The notes: generated by a model from the sequence alone, not told the origin. Counted from the stretch's first letter, positions 35,371 to 44,594 are shown. The stretch is DNA of 64,000 bases from Dyadobacter sediminis (GCF_005860765.1 NZ_VCEI01000030.1:62001-126000); one strand, 5' to 3'. Made by a program: numbers and translations.

Positions 35371-37380
35371 ATGAATTTGTTCCGTTGTATCATTTTTACT
35401 GCTCTTTTCTGCATAATTTTTACTGTTTTTGCATTTTCCGCTATTGCACAAACTGCTGATGAGCATGCAGGCCACCATCCCGACAAAGTAGCAGCAGATA
35501 CTGCTGCTTCAATGAATAAGATGGCAAATGCAAAAGATGCCAGCGGTGCCACGAAGGATATAGGTGCTGGTAAGAAAGCCAGTGGAATGGGGGCAGGCAT
35601 GGGCGATATGATGAAGGATATGGGCAAGCCTACCAATAAGGAAATGTATCCTACACTGATGCAGGCAAATGAGCTCACCCCGGAAAAACGTATTGAAATA
35701 AACCAGTTAGCAAATAAGCAAATTACCGAAGGTAATGCCTTGCTGGATATAGGTTTAAAACAACTTTCAGGTGCCACCCGTTTGCAGGATCTGGAGGCTA
35801 TGAAAGAAGCAAACCAACAGATGCACCGCGGACAAATGATGCTGGAAAGCGGCCTGGAAGGCCAGCGGGCATTAGCAGAAAGTATAGACCCACGCCTTAC
35901 AGCTTTACAATGGTTTAACAGGGAAATGAACCTTAATGCCATCGAAAATGCAAAAAAGCACAGTTTTATGGGGCTTTCCTGGTTTCATTACATCACCATG
36001 TTTTTGCTCACCGCGTTTGCAGTAACGATGGTTTGGATGTATTTCCACAAAATGAAACGTGCCAATGCACTTGTTGAAAAATTATCGGGCAATCCAAAAG
36101 AGGATGTACCACCACCAGGTTCGGATAAATCAGGTGCAGCATCTGCCGCAGATAAACCGGGCACTATTCCGACTGCTTCCCCTGCTGATAAAGCCGGAGC
36201 ACCACCTGCTGTAAATCCCGATAGTGCACCATCAAAACCAAATTCATGGACAGGTACTTTGCTTGTTGCAGAAATTTTTTTAGAAACGCCCAATGTAAAA
36301 ACTTTCCGCCTTACAGAACCAGGAGGTAAAAAAATCCCCTTTAATTTCCTGCCCGGCCAGTTCATTACAGTAACCATTAATCCAGCGGGTGTACCTGTAA
36401 AACGTTCGTATACGATTGCTTCCTCGCCCACACATACAGAATATTGCGAAATAACGGTTAAGCACGAAGAGAAGGGAACGGTTTCGCATTATATGCACAA
36501 CGAAGTTCATATTGGAGAATTAATGCAGTTTACCGGGCCCTCTGGCAAATTCACTTTTACAGAAACACATGCAGACAGCGCTGTATTCATTGGTGGTGGC
36601 GTAGGATTAACGCCAATGATGAGTGCCGTCCGTTATTTGACAGACCGCTCCTGGAAAGGTGAAATTTATTTTTTCTTTACATGTAAGAATGAAAGCAGTA
36701 TTATTTTTCGAGAAGAACTATTATACCTGCAAAAACGCTACTCTAATTTACATGTGTTTTTTGTACTTAGCCAACAACAAGGCGAGGCCGGGGTTGACTT
36801 TATCCCCGGTCATATTACTAAAGAAATAATAACAGAACGAGTGCCGGATATTATATCCCGTATGATTCACATTTGCGGGCCAAAACCCATGATGGATGCG
36901 GTAAAATTGATGATGGATGCGTTAAAAGTGCCTAAGGAAAATGTGATGGTAGAGGTATTTGCCGGCCCGCCACCAGCAGCTAAAACGCCGATACAACCAA
37001 CTGGTGCTCCTGTAAAACCACCAGAGGGAAGTGAAGCAGCGCAGCCAGCTGCCACACCTGAAGAAGGAAAAGCTGCGGTGTCCCAGAATAAAGAACCTGC
37101 TTCACCTGAGCAAGATAAGGGTGGGGTGGTCACGTTTGTCAAATCAAATAAAACAGCAGTACTTACAGCGGATAAGTCGGTACTCGAAGCATCGGAAGAG
37201 GCCGGCGCTAACATCGATTATTCCTGCCGCGTTGGAACATGCGGTGTGTGCAAAATAAAGTTGATTTCAGGTATGGTGACCATGGCCGTAGAAGATGCAT
37301 TGACAGAGGAGGATAAGGCGGAAAATATAATTTTGGCTTGTCAGGCAAAGGCAACCGAAGCTGTTTCAGTTGATGCTTAA
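35371..37380 (+). CDS. Membrane-anchored NAD(P)H-FAD reductase fused to a [2Fe-2S] ferredoxin
   Basis: 669 residues in an unusual order. Signal peptide (about 1-26), exported helical region with Met/Gly repeats (about 28-195), one membrane helix (HYITMFLLTAFAVTMVWMYF, about 205-225), Pro/Ala linker, FNR-type FAD domain with RSYTIASSPT (about 343-352), NAD(P) domain with GGGVGLTPMMSA and ICGPKPMM, second linker, and a plant-type ferredoxin domain with C619-x4-C624-x2-C627-x29-C657. Topology puts FAD and iron-sulfur domains in the cytosol. It should pass electrons from NAD(P)H to a membrane acceptor, most simply the cytochrome b-like protein encoded next. Confidence 0.82.
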   Translation: MNLFRCIIFTALFCIIFTVFAFSAIAQTADEHAGHHPDKVAADTAASMNKMANAKDASGATKDIGAGKKASGMGAGMGDMMKDMGKPTNKEMYPTLMQANELTPEKRIEINQLANKQITEGNALLDIGLKQLSGATRLQDLEAMKEANQQMHRGQMMLESGLEGQRALAESIDPRLTALQWFNREMNLNAIENAKKHSFMGLSWFHYITMFLLTAFAVTMVWMYFHKMKRANALVEKLSGNPKEDVPPPGSDKSGAASAADKPGTIPTASPADKAGAPPAVNPDSAPSKPNSWTGTLLVAEIFLETPNVKTFRLTEPGGKKIPFNFLPGQFITVTINPAGVPVKRSYTIASSPTHTEYCEITVKHEEKGTVSHYMHNEVHIGELMQFTGPSGKFTFTETHADSAVFIGGGVGLTPMMSAVRYLTDRSWKGEIYFFFTCKNESSIIFREELLYLQKRYSNLHVFFVLSQQQGEAGVDFIPGHITKEIITERVPDIISRMIHICGPKPMMDAVKLMMDALKVPKENVMVEVFAGPPPAAKTPIQPTGAPVKPPEGSEAAQPAATPEEGKAAVSQNKEPASPEQDKGGVVTFVKSNKTAVLTADKSVLEASEEAGANIDYSCRVGTCGVCKIKLISGMVTMAVEDALTEEDKAENIILACQAKATEAVSVDA

Positions 37381-37403
37381 ATTTTTACGAAAGGAATACA
37401 TAA

Positions 37404-38165
37404 ATGAAACGGGAACGCACCATCATGGTCTCCATGCTTATACTACAACTTATTTTGTGGTTAGGCTTTTTGGTGCATCAGTCTCCACGGTTTGCAGGTA
37501 GCCTTACCGGTGGCATACTGGCAATTACAGCCGCTTTGCTGATGATTGTGCCGCCTCTTTTATATTCAGCCACCAAACGGATACCTTTTTTTAAAGAAAA
37601 AATTACAAAGCGTATTTCAATGGGCACATTACTTACCTGGCATGTTTATACAAGCATCGTTGGTGCCATTCTTGCTATACTCCACACGGGCCACCGATTC
37701 GAAAGCAATCTTGGTATATGGCTTACCGTAATGATGATGCTTACGGTATTAAGTGGTTTTACAGGAAGGTATTTTCTTAGTTATTCATCAAAAGAAGTCA
37801 ATGAGAAACAAGCTGAACTCAACCTTTTGGCTACGCAATACAACCAGTTAATTAATGAGATAGGTAAGCAACCAGAATCAGGGGCGAGTCATGTTGTCTC
37901 CAATAATTTGATAAGCCGTGCCTTCAACAGCTTTGTAGGCACTCAGGGTATTGCTACAGATCCTAAATCCCTGCTATCGCACCGGGCTTTGCTTTTGACT
38001 GAGTCCATTGCGGATCTTGAATATGCTATTAAAACACACGAATTACTAAAACGAAGAACAGCCCGATGGTTAAAAATCCATATCATCACATCTTCTGCGT
38101 TTTATATTTTACTGATACTGCATATTTGGTCAGCCATTTATTTTGGGTTAAGATATCTTAGATGA
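37404..38165 (+). CDS. Five-helix membrane protein with bis-heme motifs (ferric-reductase/cytochrome b-like)
   Basis: 253 residues, five hydrophobic helices. The third helix has H-x13-H (WHVYTSIVGAILAILHTGHR) and the fifth has H-x13-H (IHIITSSAFYILLILHIW). Paired helices with histidines 14 apart are how cytochrome b and NOX/ferric-reductase proteins hold two stacked hemes across the membrane. A polar loop of about 90 residues separates helices 4 and 5. It starts 23 bp after the reductase gene and overlaps the cytochrome gene in ATGA. No database name is proposed; heme binding is inferred from the motif. Confidence 0.68.
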   Translation: MKRERTIMVSMLILQLILWLGFLVHQSPRFAGSLTGGILAITAALLMIVPPLLYSATKRIPFFKEKITKRISMGTLLTWHVYTSIVGAILAILHTGHRFESNLGIWLTVMMMLTVLSGFTGRYFLSYSSKEVNEKQAELNLLATQYNQLINEIGKQPESGASHVVSNNLISRAFNSFVGTQGIATDPKSLLSHRALLLTESIADLEYAIKTHELLKRRTARWLKIHIITSSAFYILLILHIWSAIYFGLRYLR

Positions 38166-38932
38166 AAAAATTAATTGGCATACTTATTCTTATATTTTAC
38201 ATAGCGGTAGTTTCTCACTACGGTAATTTTGATTTTACAGAAAAAAATAGCTGGCAAGCACAAGCAAGTCCAGGTAAATTGTCTTCTGCCCATGAAATGC
38301 TTTCAGCCAATTGTGCAACCTGCCACACGGCTACAATGGGTGTCGACAATGCAAAATGTATCACCTGCCATGGCGATAACAAGGCCTTACTAGAGCGGCA
38401 GCCCACTGCTTTTCACGGTGTGATCGGCAATTGTTCCTCCTGTCATATTGAACACCAGGGCCCAGATGCGAATTTGCGGGTGATGGACCACGAGGCAATG
38501 GCGCTTCTTGGTGAAAAAATAATTGGCGATGAAAAAAAATCTTTTCAGTTAGATGAATCAATCATACCGGCTGACCACCCGCTGGTTTCAGATCAGATTG
38601 CAAAACTTAATTGTGCCACCTGCCACGGCACAAAAGATAAGCATCTTGGTTTGATGGGCAATAATTGTGCATCCTGCCATGCCGCTACCCAGTGGACAAT
38701 TCCTGAGTTCCAGCATCCGTCGGTACTTTCTATTAATTGTTCCCAATGCCACCAGGCTCCGCCGAGCCACTATATGATGCACTTCGAAATGGTTTCTAAA
38801 AAGGTTGCCGCCCGAAGTGATGAAAAAGGGAACGGTTGTTGCGAAGCTGTTTTAGTTAATCAATGTTATTCTTGCCATAAAACAACTTCATGGAATGATA
38901 TCCAGGGAGTGGGTTTTTATAAACACCATTAA
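38162..38932 (+). CDS. Seven-heme periplasmic cytochrome c
   Basis: 256 residues with an N-terminal signal or anchor helix (about 3-18) and seven CxxCH heme-attachment motifs at C51, C66, C91, C151, C169, C193 and C235. Histidines between motifs (for example HGVIGN, MDHEAM, ADHPL, FQHPS) could be distal ligands. The first three motifs and the next three are separated by about 55 residues, suggesting two triheme lobes plus one. Start overlaps the stop of the cytochrome b-like gene (ATGA), so the two should be made together. Likely takes electrons from it and reduces a periplasmic acceptor, perhaps a metal ion. Confidence 0.85.
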   Translation: MKKLIGILILIFYIAVVSHYGNFDFTEKNSWQAQASPGKLSSAHEMLSANCATCHTATMGVDNAKCITCHGDNKALLERQPTAFHGVIGNCSSCHIEHQGPDANLRVMDHEAMALLGEKIIGDEKKSFQLDESIIPADHPLVSDQIAKLNCATCHGTKDKHLGLMGNNCASCHAATQWTIPEFQHPSVLSINCSQCHQAPPSHYMMHFEMVSKKVAARSDEKGNGCCEAVLVNQCYSCHKTTSWNDIQGVGFYKHH

Positions 38933-39621
38933 AACACATTGAATAAGCATCTGCTATACTTCATCAAACCAATGAAATGAAAATAATCGACTATAGTCAA
39001 ATGCTAATCGATGGCCAATGCTATCTGAGCTTTATGGCGCTGTGGATGCGCCAATGCTAGGAAAAAGCCTAATGTAAAAAGCGGTATTGAAAAAATCGAA
39101 GGCACCATTGGTAAGCCCTGAAATTGCTGCTGCTATTTTGCTTTTTAGCATCAAATAAGCAAGCTTTATCAATGGCACTGTTCTGGTGGTAGATGGAGGA
39201 AGGGTGCAGGTATATAATCAATAGCAAAGGTCTGTTTAATAACAACCTTAGTTTACAATGAACAAAGCACTTTCGCTGTAACCGTGACTTGTATCCGTTC
39301 TCTCATTTTTATATCAGTAAATTATGCAACTTAAACCCAAAGGTATGTAAGATTATTCGTATCAATAAGAGGAACTTTGCTATGAAGGGAAAACCACTTA
39401 TGAGGATTGATTAAATACATAGGTATGGATACCGGGTTGTAAAAAAATAAAATTGAGGATTGTCATTTCCAAACATGACCACTATCATAAAGCGCTGAAA
39501 GAAGAGGTTCTACTTTTAATCAAATTTAAATAGCTTGTTTTGAAGTGGTTACAATAACTGCTTCCATCTATTCCGTTTAAAGACTTCTCATAGTTAATCT
39601 TCTAATTTTAAAAACAAAAAA
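38933..39621. other. Gene-free stretch containing decayed coding sequence
   Basis: About 690 bp with no intact frame. It contains the SDR remnant listed next. The rest (about 39230-39600) has protein-like blocks interrupted by stops that I cannot assign. Confidence 0.45.
39030..39222 (+). pseudogene. 3' remnant of a short-chain dehydrogenase (SDR) gene
   Basis: With a few frame changes this reads YGAVDAPMLGKS, then LVSPEIAAAIL, then FINGTVLVVDGGRVQV. These match the conserved C-terminal SDR segments (PGxVxTPM, PEEIAxAxxFLAS, xxxxGxxLxVDGG). The catalytic N-terminal part is absent. No intact copy is in the window. Confidence 0.7.
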
Positions 39622-39837
39622 ATGTATAACAGCGGTTATCAGTTCGTGGGAATGCACTTTATATGGTGGTTCATTTGGCTAGGATTAATTTTCTGGATTT
39701 TTGCTACGCCTTACAATATTCCAGGTCAGCGAAAAAAGAAAGATACTCCTCTTGACATTTTGCAGAAGCGTTTCGCTTCAGGACAAATAACAAAGGAAGA
39801 ATACCAGGAGCATAAAAAAATTTTGCGGGTAGTTTAA
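39622..39837 (+). CDS. Small membrane protein with SHOCT domain
   Basis: 71 residues: one membrane helix (HFIWWFIWLGLIFWIFATPY), a basic linker (QRKKKD) and a SHOCT helix pair (LDILQKRFASGQITKEEYQE). SHOCT modules are thought to mediate oligomerisation. Such small SHOCT proteins are common next to copper genes in Bacteroidota. A broken copy lies at 33043. Confidence 0.78.
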   Translation: MYNSGYQFVGMHFIWWFIWLGLIFWIFATPYNIPGQRKKKDTPLDILQKRFASGQITKEEYQEHKKILRVV

Positions 39838-40250
39838 CCATATTAAATAACTGCAACAAATCTATCTGTTAAAGATAAATGATTTTCTTTTAAACCGGTA
39901 ACCATCAGGTTTAGCTGTGGAAATGTATGAAGAAGCTACTGCCTTTCATTGCTGCCTTTTCTTTAAGTTCATGTGTAATATTTGCCCAAGAACACAGAAT
40001 GGAGAAAATAGGCAAAAGGATTTGGTCTAAAATGATTTAAATGATAAACAGTTGTGAGCATATCCCTAATTGTGCTGACCGTTTCGGCATTTGTCTTCTT
40101 TACCGGCCTTTCTGTTATGGCAAAGCATAACTAGCCCCTAGTTTTTGCACAGTCTCACGGTGTTAAAAAATTGTTCTTCTGTGCGATTCAAAAAATGAAT
40201 ACGAGAAGGCAAAGAACTTGAAATATTAATCAAACTAAAAAGAAATAAAC
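39838..40250. other. Decayed stretch with a truncated signal-peptide frame
   Basis: A 37-codon frame at 39927-40040 encodes a convincing signal peptide (MKKLLPFIAAFSLSSCVIFA) and then stops early. About 10 bp later another frame encodes a membrane helix (SISLIVLTVSAFVFFTGLSV). They may be two broken pieces of one or two small envelope genes. Nothing else seen. Confidence 0.4.
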
Positions 40251-41633
40251 ATGTCTATTCAAACAATTAATCCCACAACAAACCTTGCGCTCAAGACTTT
40301 TGAAGAAATGACAGAGGAGGCAGTGGATGCTGCTGTAGCACAAGCCTTAACAGCATTTGGCGACTGGAAAAGAACCACTTACGAGCAACGTGCCCGTTTA
40401 TTGCACAAGGTAGCTGACTTGATGCGCGAAAAAAAAGAAGCATTGGCAACAACAATCACTTTGGAGATGGGCAAACTCATCTCCCAGGCGGAAGCTGAAA
40501 TAGTTTTAAGTGCTGATATTTTTGATTACTACGCCGACAATGGTGCCGTCTTTCTCGCCGATAAAAATCTTAGCCCCGAACATGGAAAAGCGTTTATCCG
40601 CCACAGCCCAGTAGGTGTGCTGTTAGGTGTAGAACCGTGGAACTTTCCATATTACCAGGTGGCCCGTTTTGCCGCGCCTAACATAATGATAGGCAATACA
40701 GTGCTGGTAAAACATGCGTCCATCGTGCCTCAATGCGCCATCACCATAGAAGAATTGTTCAAAGAAGCGGGTGCCGCACCGGGCATTTATACCAACCTTT
40801 TGATATCAGGCAGCCGCGCTTCGGTATTAGTGCGCGATAAAAGAATTAAAGGGGTTTCCCTTACTGGCAGCGAGGAAGCGGGGGCAAGCGTAGCATCTGA
40901 AGCCGGCAAAAATTTAAAAAAATCTGTTCTTGAATTGGGGGGAAGCGACGCCTTTATCATATTGGAAGATGCCGATATTGAAAAGACAGTTGAATGGGCA
41001 GTTGTGGGTAGAATGAATAATAACGGGCAATGTTGTGTGGCATCTAAACGGTTTATTGCCGTAGAAGCTGTGGCCGACGAGTTCCTGGAACGATTCAAAA
41101 ACCGGTTGTCTAATATAGTGGTCGGCGACCCAATGGACAAGACTACTGAATTAGGACCCCTGAGTAGTGAAGGCGCAGCAGTACAGTTAGCCGACCAGGT
41201 CAAGCGGGCTGTAGATGCAGGAGCAAAAGTATTGATAGGTGGCAAGCGTGTTGACCGCCCTGGCGCTTTTATGCAACCTACTATTCTCACCGATATTAAA
41301 CCAGGCAATCCTGCATATCTGGAAGAGTTGTTTGGACCGGTTGCCTCTTTTTACCGCGTCAAAAATGAGCAGGCTGCTATTGACCTTGCTAATGACTCAC
41401 CATTTGGTTTAGGCGGTTCTGTTTTCACGCAAGACATTGAACGAGGCCAGCGGGTGGCTGACCAGATTGATACCGGAATGGTTTTCATTAATCACCCTAC
41501 ATGGACACAAGCTGATTTGCCTTTTGGGGGCACCAAGCGTTCAGGTTACGGACGTGAGTTATCAGAGTTAGGTATTGATGAATTTGTAAACAAAAAACTT
41601 ATTCGCACAAGCGAACTAACCGACCCTTTTTAA
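40251..41633 (+). CDS. NAD(P)-dependent aldehyde dehydrogenase, Sad/GabD-like (succinate semialdehyde type)
   Basis: 460 residues, complete aldehyde dehydrogenase fold. EPWNFPYYQVARF in the cofactor region, the catalytic glutamate in VLELGGSD, and the catalytic cysteine in NNNGQCCVASKRF; PFGGTKRSGYGREL near the end. Length and the VLELGGSD variant match Sad (YneI)-type succinate-semialdehyde dehydrogenases more than classical GabD. It stands between decayed regions and is the only clear central-metabolism enzyme in the island, so it may be cargo. Substrate unproven. Confidence 0.83.
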   Translation: MSIQTINPTTNLALKTFEEMTEEAVDAAVAQALTAFGDWKRTTYEQRARLLHKVADLMREKKEALATTITLEMGKLISQAEAEIVLSADIFDYYADNGAVFLADKNLSPEHGKAFIRHSPVGVLLGVEPWNFPYYQVARFAAPNIMIGNTVLVKHASIVPQCAITIEELFKEAGAAPGIYTNLLISGSRASVLVRDKRIKGVSLTGSEEAGASVASEAGKNLKKSVLELGGSDAFIILEDADIEKTVEWAVVGRMNNNGQCCVASKRFIAVEAVADEFLERFKNRLSNIVVGDPMDKTTELGPLSSEGAAVQLADQVKRAVDAGAKVLIGGKRVDRPGAFMQPTILTDIKPGNPAYLEELFGPVASFYRVKNEQAAIDLANDSPFGLGGSVFTQDIERGQRVADQIDTGMVFINHPTWTQADLPFGGTKRSGYGRELSELGIDEFVNKKLIRTSELTDPF

Positions 41634-42004
41634 TAATCTCTAAATAGCGCTGTTATTCATTTCAAAGCTATTTATTTCCTGCTGAATAGAACCATAAAAG
41701 TCCACGGGAGTGATATATGGATGCTTGACAGACAAACAAATGTCGGTGCTAAAAAATAAACAAGAAAACGACTTTTGTTCTTTTATTACAATTAGAGCAG
41801 AAGCTGATGCGGCTGAAAAAGAATTTTTTAAGTAGGATTTTTATGTACCAGGAAATGTCACTTTAATCATCGTTGCGTCGCACTCTTGTGCATTTTGTAT
41901 AACAGGCAGCAATGAACATTTACCAGAGCGAACCAAATGACATTCAACGGTACGCAAAATCGCCAATGATGCTTTCCCATGTTGAATTTGAATAATGAAA
42001 ATGT
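41634..42004. other. Intergenic debris, no gene seen
   Basis: A short frame at 41740 (MSVLKNKQENDFCSFITIRA, 31 codons) and a later block reading TLIIVASHSCAFCITGSNEH suggest a decayed small gene, but no source can be named. Confidence 0.35.
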
Positions 42005-42586
42005 ATGTGTGTTGTAGAAATGCTATCGCGATTAATTAAAATTCGAAAGAATTGGCAATTGTTTCTTTTAGCTGCCATGATAATAAATAACCAACAACTG
42101 TCTGCGCAAGCACTAAAAGCGACTAATCCGCCAATGTATTTTCTGAATACAGGAGTGTTTTTTTCACCCTCAATGGAGGATACTTATTTCAGTCCGGCAT
42201 TGGATGTAGAAACGGGATTTTGGAAAATGAACAACAAGAATTTTTTTAGCTGGGGCGCTTCTGCTGAGGTTTGGCACTTTAGCAGTATAATGTATGGATT
42301 AAATAATCCAACCATAAAGAATAATACTGATGCTTTTATTAATCTGAATGGGATGTTTTATTATGATAACAAGATCATCACTCCATATGTGATGCCAACC
42401 TTTTCTTTTGTTTCAGATTTTAAAGATGTTGGTATTGCCGCAGGAATTGCCTTGGGGCTAACTCACAAAACAAGCAAAAGGTTAGAAACCTTCATACAAG
42501 CGAAATCAATCAGATTTTCTAAACCACTCAATTATCTGAACATGAATTTTATTATGATTGGACTATCTTTAAAATTATCAGAATGA
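42005..42586 (+). CDS. Unknown exported protein, possible small outer-membrane barrel
   Basis: 193 residues. A hydrophobic signal segment (WQLFLLAAMIINNQQLSAQA) lies about 20 residues in, so the start could be the Met at 42020. The rest alternates polar and aromatic residues in strand-like segments (MYFLNTGVFFSPSM, FFSWGASAEVWHF, MFYYDNKIITPYVMPTFSF) and ends FIMIGLSLKLSE, which looks like an outer-membrane barrel of about eight strands. No family recognised. Confidence 0.5.
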   Translation: MCVVEMLSRLIKIRKNWQLFLLAAMIINNQQLSAQALKATNPPMYFLNTGVFFSPSMEDTYFSPALDVETGFWKMNNKNFFSWGASAEVWHFSSIMYGLNNPTIKNNTDAFINLNGMFYYDNKIITPYVMPTFSFVSDFKDVGIAAGIALGLTHKTSKRLETFIQAKSIRFSKPLNYLNMNFIMIGLSLKLSE

Positions 42587-42639
42587 ATTATACGGCGAAC
42601 ACCAGGGCATTGTTTAAAGAGAGTAATGAATATTAATTT

Positions 42640-43125
42640 TTTCTATAACAAATTCTGGAACCACGGTCCGGCGAGAAATTTTTGGAAGTTGGACCGGGTC
42701 CCGGCATTCAGGCGCTGCCCTGTAGCGGAGGCTTTGCTACCGGGAGGTACACTCGATGTTCTGGATATACAGCGGAAGATGCTGATGCACTTGACCACCT
42801 GGCAACAAAAAGGCACGTTATCAACATACGGGCAAAGTTTGGAGATGCGCAAAATACCGCTTTATCAGGATGCCGTATTTAATGCTGTGTACATGATAGG
42901 AACCCTCGGGGAAATTCCGGATCAGCCCGTGCGCTGATGGGTTTCTCCGGCTACTAAAACCGGACGGGCGACTTTATAACAAGCGAAGTTATTATTGACA
43001 CGGATTTTATATCTCTTGCTGCCTCTAAAAAAGAAGGCATGTGAGGCGAGCTTTGCGTATGAGCGGAGTAGCGACCAACCATTTCTTATTTCACAAGATT
43101 TAGGCGAAAAGACAGAGGTACTTTA
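42640..43125 (+). pseudogene. Decayed SAM-dependent methyltransferase gene
   Basis: Read across three frames it gives EVGPGPGIQALP (SAM-binding glycine motif), GGTLDVLDIQRKMLMHLTT, INIRAKFGDAQ, YQDAVFNAVYMIGTLGEIPD, SEVIIDTDFISLAASKK and EASFAYERSSDQPFLISQDL, in the order of a class I (methyltransferase 11) enzyme. Several frameshifts and stops make it non-functional. The longest surviving frame is 42626-42937. It lies directly before the IS3 element. Confidence 0.75.
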
Positions 43126-43326
43126 ATGCCACGAGACAATATGAAATTCATTTATATGAGCCCGGCCTTATTGCTGCCATGAAGCAGCCATTGCATCGCA
43201 CTCTTGTACAGAAGGTTCAACCACTCACCATTGCAAAGCATTACTAAGCAAACTGATGTATGAATAGAAACAGGCTTATCAAAGATTTAAGCTATGAGTT
43301 AGTTGTGAGCTTACGTGAGGGGATTG
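43126..43326. other. Short debris between the methyltransferase remnant and the IS3 element
   Basis: About 200 bp with no open frame of note; ends in the 4-bp target repeat ATTG at 43323-43326. Confidence 0.4.
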
Positions 43327-43392
43327 TGTCTTAGCCCCCTAAATGGTTGGACAAAATTGTAAAAACAGTTTAGTCCATTTAATTTAGGAATC

Positions 43393-43704
43393 ATGAGTAA
43401 ACAACGGCGAACATTCAGTGCAGAAGACCGGTACTCGATCGTACAGGAATCTCTTCGGAGCGGACCTTCCGAGGTTAGCAGAAAGTATAGCTTATCACCA
43501 TCTCTTTTGAGGAGGTGGAAGGAAAAATATTTGGCAAGCGGCAAGGACGGCCTTCGGGATTCTTATCCACGAGTTGATCCGCAAGTACGTATCTTAGAAG
43601 AAGAAAACGAACGCCTGAAGCGCATAGTAGCCAAGCAAGCTCTCGAACTAGAGGTAAAAAGTGAACTGCTAAAAAAAACTCCTATCGGACCCAGGAAAAG
43701 ATAG
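43393..43704 (+). CDS. IS3-family OrfA, transposase DNA-binding subunit
   Basis: 103 residues. N-terminal helix-turn-helix (FSAEDRYSIVQESLRSGPSE, then RKYSLSPSLLRRWKEKY) and a C-terminal leucine-zipper coil (RILEEENERLKRIVAKQALE). Near its 3' end lies a run of eight A at 43671-43678, read as CTA AAA AAA ACT, a candidate -1 slippery site (A AAA AAA). Slippage would join it to orfB, which is open in that frame through the junction, producing the OrfAB transposase. Confidence 0.88.
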   Translation: MSKQRRTFSAEDRYSIVQESLRSGPSEVSRKYSLSPSLLRRWKEKYLASGKDGLRDSYPRVDPQVRILEEENERLKRIVAKQALELEVKSELLKKTPIGPRKR

Positions 43705-43709
43705 CCGTC

Positions 43710-44594
43710 ATGACTCAATACCAGCAATCTACAACGCGAAAGGAGCTGTGCCGGTGGTTAGAACTTCCCCGTAGTGTGACTTACTACAAACGTCGGCAAG
43801 GTAAACCGGGGGCAAAACCTAGTCAAGTAACGATGACAATCGACGGAGTTTTGGTACCAAACGAAGATGTGACCTTACGTATTCGACAACTTCTTGATAC
43901 TGAATTCAATGCATTTGGCTATGAATATATTACACATGAACTGAAAAAAGAATATATAATCAACAAGAAGAAGGTATATCGCTTAATGCTTGCCAACGAT
44001 CTGCTATTAGGAAAGATGATTCGACCAGCTGGAAAGCGGGATTTTGTTCAGTTTCGACGAATTGAAGCCACAAAACCCTTGGAATATCTCTGCTGGGATA
44101 TTAAGTATATCTGGATCCATGGTGAGCGACGCAATTACTATCTCCTGTGTATTTTAGATGTATACACTCGTAAAATCATCGATTGGGTGCTTCAGAGCAG
44201 CATTCGACAACTGGATTTGATAAATTTGCTAAGGCGAGTGAATAGTTTTCACCAATTGCAGGGCGTCGTTTTGCGAAATGATAACGGGAGCCAATTCATT
44301 GCTCACAAAGTGCGTAATTTTTTAAAAAATTCAGAAGTCCGGCAGGAATTTACGCATGTAGCAACACCGGAAGAAAACTCCTATATCGAGGCATTTCACA
44401 GTATTTTGGAGCGTGAAGTAATTGAACGGAATGAATTCGCCAGTTACTACGAAGCAAAGGAAACAATCCAGCGCTTCATCAAGCATTATAATGAGCGTAG
44501 GTTACACCGTTCCATTGGCTTCACCACACCCCAACAAAAATGGGAAGAAGCCATGCCAAACGCCTTAACCATGCTTGAAGAAATGTCCAACTAA
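43710..44594 (+). CDS. IS3-family OrfB, transposase catalytic subunit
   Basis: 294 residues with an rve-type integrase core. The DDE triad is visible in WDIKYIWI (D), LRNDNGSQF (D) and PEENSYIEAFHS (E). A helix-turn-helix_21 region lies near 55-105. Ends with the usual RRLHRSIGFTTPQQKW. Frame is -1 relative to orfA, so the active form is likely the OrfAB fusion; the ATG at 43710 may only serve independent OrfB. Confidence 0.88.
   Translation: MTQYQQSTTRKELCRWLELPRSVTYYKRRQGKPGAKPSQVTMTIDGVLVPNEDVTLRIRQLLDTEFNAFGYEYITHELKKEYIINKKKVYRLMLANDLLLGKMIRPAGKRDFVQFRRIEATKPLEYLCWDIKYIWIHGERRNYYLLCILDVYTRKIIDWVLQSSIRQLDLINLLRRVNSFHQLQGVVLRNDNGSQFIAHKVRNFLKNSEVRQEFTHVATPEENSYIEAFHSILEREVIERNEFASYYEAKETIQRFIKHYNERRLHRSIGFTTPQQKWEEAMPNALTMLEEMSN

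Noticed and set aside
42626..42937. A 103-codon frame considered as an intact unknown gene
   Set aside because: Its last part is only one frame of a methyltransferase sequence that continues in the other frames, so it is better described as a pseudogene.
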